Position numbers and translations under genes: made by a program
Shown: one piece after another, positions 27,739 through 36,936 of the stretch
Layout: every line of letters starts with the position of its first letter
How positions within the stretch are numbered: the stretch's first letter is position 1
DNA from: an uncultured Dysosmobacter sp.
GTDB taxonomy: Bacteria > Bacillota > Clostridia > Oscillospirales > Oscillospiraceae
NCBI RefSeq assembly: GCF_947631165.1
Contig: NZ_CANRKH010000018.1
Location: 1-62,107, forward strand
Reading direction: 5' to 3'
Length of the DNA stretch: 62,107 nucleotides
The notes under the pieces: generated by a model
The model's input: the letters and a program-made list of their open reading frames with translations, nothing else
What the model was told of the DNA's origin: nothing
Database searches by the model: none

Positions 27739-27759
27739 CTGTCAACTCCCTGTTGACAG
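27739..27759. promoter_or_regulatory. GTTGACA inverted-repeat operator
   Basis: CTGTCAAC and GTTGACAG face each other across TCCCT; a third half-site GTTGACA lies at 27713-27719, over the -35 of the XRE gene's minus-strand promoter. Likely autoregulatory sites. Confidence 0.6.
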
Positions 27760-27791
27760 GCCCATGAAAGCTCCTGTATCATACAGGATTT

Positions 27792-27813
27792 GCCCAGTTT
27801 TGGGCTTTTTTTG
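27792..27813 (+). terminator. Short intrinsic terminator upstream of the T-box promoter
   Basis: GCCCA/TGGGC stem followed by seven Ts. No upstream plus-strand gene is seen for it, so it may end a short transcript or insulate the thrS promoter. Confidence 0.55.
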
Positions 27814-27836
27814 CGGCTTTCGCTCTTCCAAAGCTA

Positions 27837-27865
27837 TTGACAAGGCGAAAGGACGGTGATAAGAT
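27837..27865 (+). promoter_or_regulatory. Promoter of the thrS transcript
   Basis: TTGACA (27837-27842), 17-bp spacer, TAAGAT (27860-27865), placing the RNA start at about 27872. Confidence 0.8.
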
Positions 27866-27871
27866 ACCACT

Positions 27872-28112
27872 TGATATGAAAAGGCATGGAAAAGGACGCT
27901 GTCCGGGAATGACCGCAGAGAGGGGCCGCCGCTGGCTGTAAGCGGCTCTGGCCGGAACCGGAACCAGTCACCGCCTTGGAGCCGCCCACCGATATGTAGG
28001 CTGGGACGGGACCTCCCGTTACAGAGGACACGAGCGGCGCCGCGAGGCGCAAGCAGGGTGGAACCGTGGAGTATGATGCTTCACCCCTGAACGGCAGGGG
28101 TGGAGCATTTTT
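27872..28112 (+). ncRNA. T-box riboswitch (threonyl-tRNA sensing)
   Basis: The conserved T-box core AAGCAGGGTGGAACCGTGGA is at 28051-28070. It is followed by a terminator with arms CACCCCTG/CAGGGGTG and a T run ending at 28112, directly before thrS. Upstream lies a long, G+C-rich stem I region. Uncharged tRNA-Thr should stabilise the antiterminator and allow thrS expression. The specifier triplet could not be placed with certainty; ACC triplets are present. Confidence 0.92.
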
Positions 28113-28153
28113 TGCTGATACGCCCCAATAGGATCGAAAGGAGCACTTTACAA

Positions 28154-29947
28154 ATGTCTGAAGAAAATCTGTATACCTTTGAAAACGAGCAGTACCGCCG
28201 GACTTACTGGCATACCTGCTCTCACGTCCTGGCCCAGGCCGTCAAGCGCCTGTACCCGGAGGTGAAGCTGGCCATCGGCCCCTCCATCGACGAGGGCTTC
28301 TATTACGACATGGACTCTCCCTTCCCCTTCACCCCCGAGATCATGGAGAATATCGAGGCGGAGATGCGGAAGATCTGCAAGGAGAAGCTGAAGCTGGAGC
28401 GGTTCGAGCTGCCCCGGGAAGAGGCCATCAAGTTCATGGAGGAAAAGGGCGAGCCTTACAAGGTGGAACTCATCAACGACCTGCCGGAGGACGCCGTTAT
28501 CAGCTTCTACAAGCAGGGCGAGTTCACCGACCTGTGCGCAGGCCCCCACGTGGACTCTACCGGCCGCATCAAGGGCAACGCCATCAAGCTGACCGCCTGC
28601 AATGCCGCCTACTGGCGGGGGGATTCCAGCCGCAAGCAGCTCCAGCGCATTTATGGCGTGGCCTTCCCCAAGAAGGAGGAGCTGGACGCGTATCTGAAAA
28701 ACCAGGAGGAGGCCCTGAAGCGGGACCACAACAAGCTGGGCCGCGAGCTGGAGTATTTCACTACCGTGGACTGCATCGGTCAGGGCCTGCCGGTCCTGCT
28801 GCCCAAGGGCGCCCGGGTCATCCAGCTTCTGCAGCGCTGGGTGGAGGACACCGAGCAGAAGCGGGGCTATCTGCTGACGAAGACTCCTCTGATGGCCAAG
28901 AGCGACCTCTATAAGATCTCCGGCCACTGGGATCACTATCTGGACGGCATGTTCGTCCTGGGCGACCCCCACGACGAGACCAAGGAGTGCTTTGCCCTCC
29001 GGCCCATGACCTGTCCCTTCCAGTATCAGGTGTTTTTGAACCGGGGCCGCAGCTACCGGGATTTGCCCATGCGCCTGGGCGAGACCAGCACTCTGTTCCG
29101 CAATGAGGACTCCGGCGAGATGCACGGCCTCATCCGCGTCCGCCAGTTCACCATTTCCGAAGGTCATCTGATCCTCCGCCCCGAGCAGCTGGAGGAGGAG
29201 TTCAAGGACTGCCTGGATCTTGCCAAGTACTGCCTGGGCACCGTGGGTCTGCTGGATAAGTGTACCTTCCGGTTCTCCCAGTGGGACCCCGCCAATCCCA
29301 ACAACAAGTACGAGGGCACCGCGGAGCAGTGGGAAGAGGCCCAGCGGGTCATGGCCCAGATCCTGGACGATCTGGATGTGCAGTACACCGTGGGCGTTGA
29401 CGAGGCTGCCTTCTACGGCCCCAAGCTGGACATTCAGTATAAGAACGTCTACGGCAAGGAGGACACCCTGGTTACCATCCAGATCGACATGCTGCTGGCC
29501 GAGCGGTTCGGCATGTACTATATCGACGAGAGCGGCGAAAAGAAGCTGCCCTATATCATTCACCGCACCTCCCTGGGCTGCTATGAGCGGACCCTCGCCT
29601 ATCTGATCGAGGAGTACGCCGGTGCCCTGCCCACCTGGATGGCGCCGGAGCAGGTCCGTTTCCTGCCCGTCACCGACCGGGCTGTCGATTACTGCGCTGA
29701 TCAGGCCAAGAAGCTGGAGGCCATGGGCTACCGCGTCACGGTGGACTACCGCAACGAGAAGATCGGCAGGAAGATCCGGGACGCCCAGATGGAGAAGATC
29801 CCCTATATGCTGGTGGTGGGCGACCGGGATATGGAAGCCGGCACCGTCTCTCCCCGCCACCGCGCTGACGGCGATCTGGGCGCTATGAGCTTTGACGAGT
29901 TCGCAGCGCTGCTGAAAGAAGTTGTGGACACCAAGGCGAAAAAGTGA
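28154..29947 (+). CDS. thrS: Threonine--tRNA ligase
   Basis: 597 residues from ATG 28154 (AAAGGAG at 28137-28143). The protein begins almost directly at the editing domain, with the HxxxH zinc-like motif at 20-24 (HTCSH), and lacks the about 60-residue TGS domain of the E. coli enzyme. Class II core motifs are present: the zinc Cys in RPMTCPFQ, motif 2 region TSTLFRNEDSGEMHG, and a C-terminal anticodon-binding domain ending VVGDRDMEAGTVSPR. Regulated by the T-box upstream. Confidence 0.97.
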   Translation: MSEENLYTFENEQYRRTYWHTCSHVLAQAVKRLYPEVKLAIGPSIDEGFYYDMDSPFPFTPEIMENIEAEMRKICKEKLKLERFELPREEAIKFMEEKGEPYKVELINDLPEDAVISFYKQGEFTDLCAGPHVDSTGRIKGNAIKLTACNAAYWRGDSSRKQLQRIYGVAFPKKEELDAYLKNQEEALKRDHNKLGRELEYFTTVDCIGQGLPVLLPKGARVIQLLQRWVEDTEQKRGYLLTKTPLMAKSDLYKISGHWDHYLDGMFVLGDPHDETKECFALRPMTCPFQYQVFLNRGRSYRDLPMRLGETSTLFRNEDSGEMHGLIRVRQFTISEGHLILRPEQLEEEFKDCLDLAKYCLGTVGLLDKCTFRFSQWDPANPNNKYEGTAEQWEEAQRVMAQILDDLDVQYTVGVDEAAFYGPKLDIQYKNVYGKEDTLVTIQIDMLLAERFGMYYIDESGEKKLPYIIHRTSLGCYERTLAYLIEEYAGALPTWMAPEQVRFLPVTDRAVDYCADQAKKLEAMGYRVTVDYRNEKIGRKIRDAQMEKIPYMLVVGDRDMEAGTVSPRHRADGDLGAMSFDEFAALLKEVVDTKAKK

Positions 29948-29957
29948 GAATCTTTCC

Positions 29958-29994
29958 AGGCCCCTGCCGAAATATCCGGCGGGGGCCTTTCCTT
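29958..29994 (+). terminator. thrS terminator
   Basis: AGGCCCCTGCCG pairs with CGGCGGGGGCCT (one G-T pair), followed by TTCCTTATT. Confidence 0.85.
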
Positions 29995-30133
29995 ATTATT
30001 AGGAGCCTGGAAATCCCTTTTGTGTTGTGGACCTGGGCACTGGCAATTTCACTGATTACGGCTTGCAACGAAAAAGCGGCCGTGGTAGAATCAACTCGTC
30101 AAACCGGAAAATCGAATCTGCAGAGGGGGCAGT

Positions 30134-30499
30134 ATGGAAATCAAAATACTTGAGTATGATTTTTCAATATGTAAAGTGGCCAACTATTCATTCGTTGATT
30201 TTGAAAGCAAATATTGTTTTACTGGCAAAACGGATGAAGAAAATTCACTGGTATGCATGACTGATGATGTTCCAGTGAATACAACGGAACGCGATGATGG
30301 CTGGAAAGCTTTTAGAATACAAGGGATCCTTGATTTTTCGCTGATAGGGATATTGTCTGAAATATCAACTTTGTTAGCAGAAAATGAAATTGGAATTTTT
30401 GCTGTTTCAACTTACAATACGGACTATATTTTAACAAAAAAAGAGAACTATGATAAAGCGATAGAGGTATTACTTGAAGCGGGATATCATATCGTTTAA
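30134..30499 (+). CDS. ACT-domain protein (CASTOR/ACT_7-like)
   Basis: 121 residues from ATG 30134 with GAGGGGG upstream. The C-terminal half carries a typical ACT fold: FRIQGILDFSLIGILSEIST, then LLAENEIGIFAVSTYNTDYI. This is the amino-acid-binding arrangement of CASTOR-like proteins. The gene is clearly more A+T-rich than its neighbours, which suggests transfer. Ligand unknown. Confidence 0.82.
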   Translation: MEIKILEYDFSICKVANYSFVDFESKYCFTGKTDEENSLVCMTDDVPVNTTERDDGWKAFRIQGILDFSLIGILSEISTLLAENEIGIFAVSTYNTDYILTKKENYDKAIEVLLEAGYHIV

Positions 30500-30859
30500 C
30501 ATGACTTCCAATTTGCCGGGCAGTTACCTATTATGTTATGGGTTACTGCCCGTCTGGTCACTTCCATGAAAATTTTGAAGGCCGACTTCCATCAACAAAG
30601 GTAGAGGAAGTCCTGACGTTGATGGCAATTTAGCCAATGGGACGACGGCGGCGAGCAGGGGACTTGTGCACAATGACGTCCTGTGCAGAGTAGACCTCTC
30701 AAAAATGCAAAAGAATTGCCAAAATGCAGGATGGAGACCGTCAAATTGCAAAAAATTAGAACAAAAATGAAAACAGGGCTTGAAAAATGAAAGAGATTGC
30801 GATATGATATGCAAGTACCTGCAAGACCCCTGGATCAAACATGAAAAGAGGATTTTAAG
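30500..30859. other. 360-bp gap before the TRAP operon
   Basis: A hairpin with arms GGGCAGTTACC and GTTACTGCCC (30518-30552) follows the ACT gene but lacks a T run. The rest is non-coding and should include the promoter of the binding-protein gene; an AAAATTAGAAC/GATATGATATG-like stretch near 30750-30810 is A+T-rich. Confidence 0.45.
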
Positions 30860-31855
30860 ATGAAAAAGTTTCTGTCTTTGCTGATGGCCGTTATGATGAT
30901 GGCCACCGTGCTGGCCGGCTGCGGCGGTGAGAAGAAGACCGACGCCCCTGCCGCCGCTCCTGTGGACACGGATACCGTGGCCGTGGGCGCTGTGGTCATC
31001 GCCCGGGACGACGTGCCTGAGGAGGATGTCTACACCTTCGTCTCCACCATTTTTGAGAACCTTGACAGCATCACCGAGCAGCACGCCAAGGGCGGTGAGC
31101 TGAGCTTGGAGTTCGCCTCCTCTGTGACTTCCGTGCCTTATCACCCCGGCGCGGCCAAGTATTTTGAGGAGAAGGGCATCACTGTGGCCTCCGTCAAGGA
31201 AGGCGCGGGCACCGGCGAATCCAAGGCCCTGACCTTCGGCACCGGCGGCGAGTCCGGTACTTACTACGCTTTCGGCGGCGTGCTGTCCAGCTATGTCTCC
31301 AACAACAGCGGCGTCTCCGTCACCGCCGTTACCTCCGACGGCTCCAAGGCCAATATCGAGGACATTGCCTCCGGCAACGTGCAGCTGGCCTTCGTCCAGT
31401 CTGACGTGATGAGCTACGCCTACAACGGCGAGCGCCTGTTCGACACCGCCGTGGAGGGCTTTTCTGTGGTGGCCAACCTGTACATGGAGCAGGTCCAGAT
31501 CGTTACCACCAATCCTGACATCAAGTCCGTGGCCGACCTGGCCGGTAAGAAGGTCTCCATCGGCGCTGCCGGTTCCGGTGTGTACTTCAACGCCATCGAC
31601 GTGCTGGGCGCCTATGACCTGACCGAGGATGACATCAAGCCCGTGTTCCAGAGCTTCGGCGACAGCGCCGACAGCCTGAAGGACGGCAAGATCGACGCCG
31701 CCTTCATCGTGGCCGGCGCGCCCACCACCGCCATCGTGGACCTGGCCACCGCCGGTGACGTCTATCTGGTGAGCCTGGACAAGGAGCACAGCGACAGCCT
31801 GATCGACTCCTCCCCCTATTACAGCGCCTATACCATCCCTGCCGGGACCTATTGA
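30860..31855 (+). CDS. TAXI-family TRAP substrate-binding lipoprotein, apparently circularly permuted
   Basis: 331 residues with a lipobox (LAGC, Cys21). In ordinary TAXI proteins the fold starts with the GTGGxxGTYY loop and ends with the segment VAVGAVVIARDD...VPYHPGAAKYFEEKG. Here that terminal segment comes first (about residues 38-110). The canonical start, LTFGTGGESGTYYAFGGVL, follows at about 124. The protein then stops at YYSAYTIPAGTY, exactly where the terminal segment normally continues. Length is normal for the family, so this is a rearranged order, not an insertion. It delivers substrate to the permease at 32089. Confidence 0.85.
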   Translation: MKKFLSLLMAVMMMATVLAGCGGEKKTDAPAAAPVDTDTVAVGAVVIARDDVPEEDVYTFVSTIFENLDSITEQHAKGGELSLEFASSVTSVPYHPGAAKYFEEKGITVASVKEGAGTGESKALTFGTGGESGTYYAFGGVLSSYVSNNSGVSVTAVTSDGSKANIEDIASGNVQLAFVQSDVMSYAYNGERLFDTAVEGFSVVANLYMEQVQIVTTNPDIKSVADLAGKKVSIGAAGSGVYFNAIDVLGAYDLTEDDIKPVFQSFGDSADSLKDGKIDAAFIVAGAPTTAIVDLATAGDVYLVSLDKEHSDSLIDSSPYYSAYTIPAGTY

Positions 31856-31882
31856 TTTCCCCGGCGGCAAGCGGAATGTAAC

Positions 31883-31955
31883 CGGCAAGGGTCACACCTG
31901 ATCGATGTGGCCCTTGCCGCTTTGAAAGGGCCGCGGCCCGCGGCCTTTTCAAAAC
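31883..31955 (+). other. Two tandem hairpins between binding protein and permease genes
   Basis: CGGCAAGGG...CCCTTGCCG (31883-31919), then TTTGAAAGGGCCGCGG...CCGCGGCCTTTTCAAAA (31921-31955). They probably attenuate or stabilise the mRNA so that the binding protein is made in excess. Confidence 0.65.
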
Positions 31956-32088
31956 GGCAGGACGCCGGTGTGTGTCTGGCTTCAGCACGGGCAATGCCCG
32001 TCCGGCGGGTCTATGGTCCGCCGCTCCGCAAACTGCGGATATTCAAGTGTATTGTCTATAACAATCATCCTGAACGGAGGTCACTGAT

Positions 32089-34119
32089 ATGAATGAGAAA
32101 GACAAGACCGGTCTGCCCCCGGAGGGGACGGAGACCGGCACCGCCGCGGAGATGGAAGCGGTCATGCGGAAGTATGATCGGGAATCCGCGACCCGCATCT
32201 GGGAGGGGAAGCCCAAGCTGATCGTGCGCTGCGTGATGGCGCTGTTTTCCATCTACTGCATCTGGTCGACCCTGTACAGCACGGCGGACCTGCCGGTCCG
32301 GCTGACGGCTTTCTTGGGCCTCATTACCGTGATGGGCTACCTGACCTATCCCGCCAAGACCCATCATGTCAAGCCCAACTCCATGCCTTGGTATGACGTG
32401 GTGCTGATGGTGCTGGGCGCGGGGTCCTTCTTCTATTACTGCTTCAACTATATGACCATCGTCAAGACGGTCACCAGCGCCTCCAAGATGACGGCGTTTT
32501 ACGCCATCATCGGCATCGTGGGCATCGCGGTGCTGGCGGAGCTGTGCCGCCGGTGTGTGGGCATCCCCATCCTCTGCGTGGTGGGCGTGCTGCTGGTGTA
32601 TACCTTCGTCAACGGCTTCCAGGCCCAGGGCATCGCCAACTGGCAGCAGGTGCTGTACCGCATCGTGTACACGCTGTTCTACGGCACCTCCGGCGTGTTG
32701 GCCACGCCGGTGCAGGTGTGCGCCAAGTTCATCGCGGTGTTCATCATCTTCGGCGCATTCCTGGAGCGCACCGGTATCTCCAACTTCTTCATCGACCTGG
32801 CTAACTCCGTGGCGGGCAGCTCCTCCGGCGGTCCCGCGAAGGTGGCGGTCATCTCCTCCGCCCTGTGCGGCATGGTGTCCGGCTCCTCCGTGGGCAACAC
32901 CGTCACCACCGGCTCCGTTACCATCCCCATGATGAAAAAGACCGGCTACAAGGGCGAGTTCGCCGGCGCGGTGGAGGCCGCCGCTTCCACCGGCGGACAG
33001 ATCATGCCGCCCATCATGGGCGCTGCCGCCTTTTTGATGGCAGAATATATGGATGTGACCTACGGCGAGGTGGCCCTGCGGGCCATCCTGCCAGCCGTGC
33101 TGTATTTCACCGGTATTTTCATCTCCGTCCATCTGGAGGCTAAGCGCCTGGGCCTGAAGGGCATTCCCCGCGACCAGCTGCCTAAGATGAAGATATTGAT
33201 CCGCAGCATCTATCTGCTGGCGCCCTTGGTGCTGCTGGTGTGGATGGTCTCCACCAATATCCGTTCTCTGCAGTTCTCCGCCTCCGTGGCCATCGTGGTG
33301 GCCATCCTGGTGAGCCTGCCCGGCACCATTCTGGAGAGCCGGGACCAGTCCGGCGCTGCCAAGCGGGCCGTGGCCAAGACCTTTTCCACCATCGTCAGCG
33401 CCCTGGAGGCCGGTGGCCGTGGCTGCATCACCGTGGCCGTGGCCTGCTCCATGGCGGGCATGGTGGCTGGCTGCATTACGGTCACCGGTCTGGCCTCCCG
33501 TCTGGTCAGCGCGGTGGTGAACATCAGCAACCTGATCCCCATCCCCTGGCTGTCCCTGTTCATTGCGCTGTTCCTCACCATGCTGTGCTGTATCGTGCTG
33601 GGCATGGGAGTGCCGACCACCGCCAATTACTGCATCATGGCCTCCACCTGCGCGCCTATCCTCATTGAACTGGGCATCAGCCGCATGGCCGCCCATTTCT
33701 TTGTGTTCTACTTTGGCATCGTGGCGGACATCACGCCTCCCGTGGCCCTGGCGGCTTACGCCGGCAGTGCCATTGCCAAATCCGACCCCATGAAGACCGG
33801 CATCAACGCCACCAAGCTGGCTATCGCCGCCTTCATCGTGCCCTATATCTTTGCCATGAACCCCGCCATGCTGTTCATCGATACCAACGCCCTTCAGGTG
33901 GTGCAGATCGTGGTCACCTCCCTGGGCGGCCTGTTCGGCATCGCGGCGGCGCTGAACGGCTACCTGTATCAGAAGATCAACGGCCTGTTCCGCTTCCTGC
34001 TGGTGGCAGGCGGCCTGTCCATGATGATCCCTGGGACCCTGACCGATGTGGCGGGCTTGGTGGTCGTCATCGCCATCGTCCTCTATCAGCGGGCGGCGGC
34101 CAAGCGGGCCAAGGCATAA
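32089..34119 (+). CDS. TRAP transporter fused permease (TAXI type)
   Basis: 676 residues combining the small (DctQ-like, N-terminal four helices) and large (DctM-like) membrane subunits, as usual for TAXI systems. Characteristic segments include SGSSVGNTVTTGSVTIPMM and GQIMPPIMGAAAFLMAEY. ACGGAGGT precedes the ATG. It imports an organic acid, probably Na+-coupled, with the lipoprotein at 30860; substrate unknown. Confidence 0.94.
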   Translation: MNEKDKTGLPPEGTETGTAAEMEAVMRKYDRESATRIWEGKPKLIVRCVMALFSIYCIWSTLYSTADLPVRLTAFLGLITVMGYLTYPAKTHHVKPNSMPWYDVVLMVLGAGSFFYYCFNYMTIVKTVTSASKMTAFYAIIGIVGIAVLAELCRRCVGIPILCVVGVLLVYTFVNGFQAQGIANWQQVLYRIVYTLFYGTSGVLATPVQVCAKFIAVFIIFGAFLERTGISNFFIDLANSVAGSSSGGPAKVAVISSALCGMVSGSSVGNTVTTGSVTIPMMKKTGYKGEFAGAVEAAASTGGQIMPPIMGAAAFLMAEYMDVTYGEVALRAILPAVLYFTGIFISVHLEAKRLGLKGIPRDQLPKMKILIRSIYLLAPLVLLVWMVSTNIRSLQFSASVAIVVAILVSLPGTILESRDQSGAAKRAVAKTFSTIVSALEAGGRGCITVAVACSMAGMVAGCITVTGLASRLVSAVVNISNLIPIPWLSLFIALFLTMLCCIVLGMGVPTTANYCIMASTCAPILIELGISRMAAHFFVFYFGIVADITPPVALAAYAGSAIAKSDPMKTGINATKLAIAAFIVPYIFAMNPAMLFIDTNALQVVQIVVTSLGGLFGIAAALNGYLYQKINGLFRFLLVAGGLSMMIPGTLTDVAGLVVVIAIVLYQRAAAKRAKA

Positions 34120-34526
34120 CGACCTAACGAATCACCGCTCCGGCCAACCGCCGGAGCGGTTCCGCGTATCAGGCGTTTCTGTGGGGCAGGAGGGGGAGGC
34201 GTGGCTGGCGCGGAAAATTTTTCAGGATCGGGAACCCACGGCCCATCTTTTCCGTCTAAAAAAAGGAGACTGTTTAGGACTCGTATTCACAATCGTTGGA
34301 CACCGCCTGGGCGGATCTTTTTCCGCCGGGACTGCGTCGATTTTCCATCCATACGACAGTATGTCTGCAGAAATCTCCTTGTCTGACGAAAAAATCCCTC
34401 GCTCATCCGGCATTCCCCGGGCATGAATACGGGTTCTTACAAAACTGTTACCGTTTTGTTGTTGTTTTCTCAAGAAAACTGTACTAGCATAAGTGATACA
34501 GTTGTATCGAAAAAGGAGTAGAGCCT
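34120..34526. other. 407-bp gap after the TRAP permease
   Basis: A hairpin with arms CGCTCCGGC/GCCGGAGCG (about 34136-34158) follows the permease stop. The MITE-like repeat copy 2 occupies 34277-34436. Between 34437 and 34526 lies an A+T-rich stretch that should carry the promoter of the exporter operon. No gene. Confidence 0.6.
34277..34436. repeat. MITE-like dispersed repeat, copy 2
   Basis: 160 bp beginning GGACTCGTATTCA and ending TGAATACGGGTTC, giving a 13-bp terminal inverted repeat. Both sides are flanked by TTA, a possible 3-bp target duplication. Homologous along its length to 19911-20069. Confidence 0.8.
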
Positions 34527-36224
34527 ATGTCGGAAATCATGGAGAGAGACCAGGCGGAGCTGGCGGAGAACGCCGCTCCTGAGACCTCCGCGCCCCCGGA
34601 GACCGCCGGGACGGAAAAGAAACCGTCTCTCAAGGAAAAATGGAAGGGCATCCCCAAGAAAAAACGGCGGCGGATCGTCCGCTGGATCGTGGTGCTGCTG
34701 GTGCTGGCGGCAGTGGGCCTGGCAGCTTGGAAGCTGCTGGGCGGCAAGGGGGAAGAGGAATCCCAGGTCATCACTGACATGGTGCGGTATGGTTCGATCA
34801 CCTCCATGGTGGAGGGCAGCGGCCTGACCCGCGCCAAGAGCAGCGAGACCATCAATCTCTCCACTGCCGGTACGGTGGTGGATGTGATGGTAAGCGAGGG
34901 CCAGCAGGTGACCGCCGGCACGCCGCTGTTCACCATCGATTCTCCCGCGGCTCAGACCGCCGTGGAGAAGGCCCGCAGCAATGTGGAGGGCTTTGAAAAA
35001 CAGCTCTCCCAGGCCCAGAAGGACATTGCGGGACTGAACCTGTCGGCGGGCTATCCCGGCAAGCTGATGGAGACCGTGACCCTGAACCCCGGCGACACCA
35101 TTTCCAAGGGCGAGAAGGTGGCCGTCCTGGCGGACGACACCCGGATGCGCCTGACCCAGTATTACAGCTATGCCTACGCCGGAGACCTGAAGGCCGGACA
35201 GACGGTGGACGTGTCCATTCCGGCCCTGATGAGCACCATCCCCGGCACGGTGGAGGCGGTACATATGGTCAGCCGCATCACGCCGGAAGGCTCCAAGCTC
35301 TTCTCCGCCGAGATCATTTTGCAGAACGAGGGCGCCCTCTCCGCCGAGATGACGGCCTCCGCCACCGCCGTGGTGAACGGCGAGACGGTCTATCCCTATG
35401 AGCCGGGCAAGCTGGAGTATTACCGCGTGGGCGACCTGTGCTCCACCGTCAGCGGCACCGTGATCTCCAGCGGCCTAGTGGATTACCTCCAGGTCTCCGC
35501 TGGTCAGGTGCTGGTCCGCATCGACGGCGAGGAGAGCGAGAGCGAGATTTTCACCATCCAGCAGAGCCTGGAGAGCGCCCAGGAGGAGTTAAAAACCGCC
35601 GAGGAGAACCTGGCCAACTGCAATGCCGTGGCTCCCATCGACGGCACGGTCATCGGCCTGACCATCCAACCCGGCGACGAGGTGGCGGCCAATACCGCTA
35701 TCGTCACCATCTCCGATACCTCCACTATCACTGTCAGCGCTGATGTGGACGAGCGCCATATCAGCTATATCAAGCCCGGCATGAGCGTGGATCTGGATCA
35801 GTGGGGCACTATGGGCTTCGGCATGGTGGAGACCGTCAGCCTTTCCTCCACCGTCAACAACGGCGTGGCCAAGTATCCCATTACCATTTCCGCTGACAAC
35901 ACGGAGGGCACCATCCAGGTCAACAGCTACATCAACTACTCGCTGGTGGCCAGCGAGAACGACAACTGCCTGGTAGTTCCCATCCAGGCGGTGAAAATGG
36001 TCTCTCTGGAGGACGGCTCCACCGCCAACGTAGTGTATGTAGGCGGCGAGCGGCCGGAGAACGCCGTGGAGGTCCCCATGATCGACGAGGAGATCCCGGA
36101 GGGCTACTGGCCGGTGCCGGTGGAGATCGGCATCCAGGACAACTATAACGTGGAGATCAAGTCCGGCGTGGAAGCGGACACGGAGATCTTTGTGCAGATC
36201 CAGCGGATGGGCATGTACTACTGA
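34527..36224 (+). CDS. MacA/HlyD-like efflux periplasmic adaptor
   Basis: 565 residues. A charged cytoplasmic N-terminus, one membrane helix (about 50-72, RRIVRWIVVLLVLAAVGLAA), then an extracytoplasmic biotinyl-lipoyl/hairpin/beta-barrel adaptor (VSEGQQVTAGTPLFTID; AAPIDGTVIGLTIQPGDEV-type half). It is longer than MacA, with extra beta segments between the lipoyl halves. It should connect to the ATPase and permease encoded next, forming a MacAB-like exporter for peptides or antimicrobials. Confidence 0.88.
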   Translation: MSEIMERDQAELAENAAPETSAPPETAGTEKKPSLKEKWKGIPKKKRRRIVRWIVVLLVLAAVGLAAWKLLGGKGEEESQVITDMVRYGSITSMVEGSGLTRAKSSETINLSTAGTVVDVMVSEGQQVTAGTPLFTIDSPAAQTAVEKARSNVEGFEKQLSQAQKDIAGLNLSAGYPGKLMETVTLNPGDTISKGEKVAVLADDTRMRLTQYYSYAYAGDLKAGQTVDVSIPALMSTIPGTVEAVHMVSRITPEGSKLFSAEIILQNEGALSAEMTASATAVVNGETVYPYEPGKLEYYRVGDLCSTVSGTVISSGLVDYLQVSAGQVLVRIDGEESESEIFTIQQSLESAQEELKTAEENLANCNAVAPIDGTVIGLTIQPGDEVAANTAIVTISDTSTITVSADVDERHISYIKPGMSVDLDQWGTMGFGMVETVSLSSTVNNGVAKYPITISADNTEGTIQVNSYINYSLVASENDNCLVVPIQAVKMVSLEDGSTANVVYVGGERPENAVEVPMIDEEIPEGYWPVPVEIGIQDNYNVEIKSGVEADTEIFVQIQRMGMYY

Positions 36225-36234
36225 GGGCGGCGCC

Positions 36235-36936
36235 ATGGCACATTTGATTGAATTGCGCGGCGTTTTCAAGATCTACGGCGAGGGCCTGGAGAGCGAGGTA
36301 CGGGCGCTGGACGGCGTGTCCCTGACCGTAGATCCCGGCGAGTTCGTGGCCATCGTGGGCCAGTCCGGCTCCGGCAAGTCCACCATGATGAACGTGCTGG
36401 GCTGCCTGGACATCCCGACCCGGGGCGACTATTTTCTGGACGGCACCGACGTGCGGGAGCTGACGGACAAGGAGCTGAGCCACATCCGCAACAAGCAGAT
36501 CGGCTTCATCTTTCAGCAGTACAATCTAATCCAGAGCCTGACGGTGCTGGAAAATGTGGAGCTGCCTCTGATCTATCAGGGTATCAACGCCGACGACCGT
36601 TACGACCTGGCCATGGAGGCGCTGGAGCGAGTTGGGCTGGCGGGCCGGGTGAAGCATAAGCCCACGGAGATGTCCGGCGGACAGCAGCAGCGGGTCGCTA
36701 TTGCCCGGGCCATCGCCACCAAGCCTCCCATCATCATGGCCGACGAGCCTACCGGTGCTTTGGATTCCCGCACCGGCCACGAGGTGCTGCAATTTTTGCA
36801 GCAATTGAATAAAGAGGGCAGCACCGTCATCCTGATAACCCACGACAACGGCATTGCCGCCACCGCCCGCCGCTGCGTGCGGCTCCAGGACGGAAAGATC
36901 GTGGAGGACAGACAACAGGAGGTGGATTGGCTTTGA
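36235..36936 (+). CDS. MacB/LolD-type ABC transporter ATPase
   Basis: 233 residues from ATG 36235 (an in-frame upstream start overlaps the adaptor gene and is not needed). Walker A GQSGSGKS at 42-49, signature [14 protein letters not shown], Walker [16 protein letters not shown]-loop ITHDN. Energises the permease encoded at 36933. Confidence 0.95.
   Translation: MAHLIELRGVFKIYGEGLESEVRALDGVSLTVDPGEFVAIVGQSGSGKSTMMNVLGCLDIPTRGDYFLDGTDVRELTDKELSHIRNKQIGFIFQQYNLIQSLTVLENVELPLIYQGINADDRYDLAMEALERVGLAGRVKHKPTEMSGGQQQRVAIARAIATKPPIIMADEPTGALDSRTGHEVLQFLQQLNKEGSTVILITHDNGIAATARRCVRLQDGKIVEDRQQEVDWL

Noticed and set aside
28148..29860. 570-codon open frame antisense to thrS, and similar long antisense frames in rny, clpC and the 55815 gene
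   Set aside because: G+C-rich genes leave long open antisense frames; these have Leu/Gly/His-rich shadow composition and no ribosome sites.
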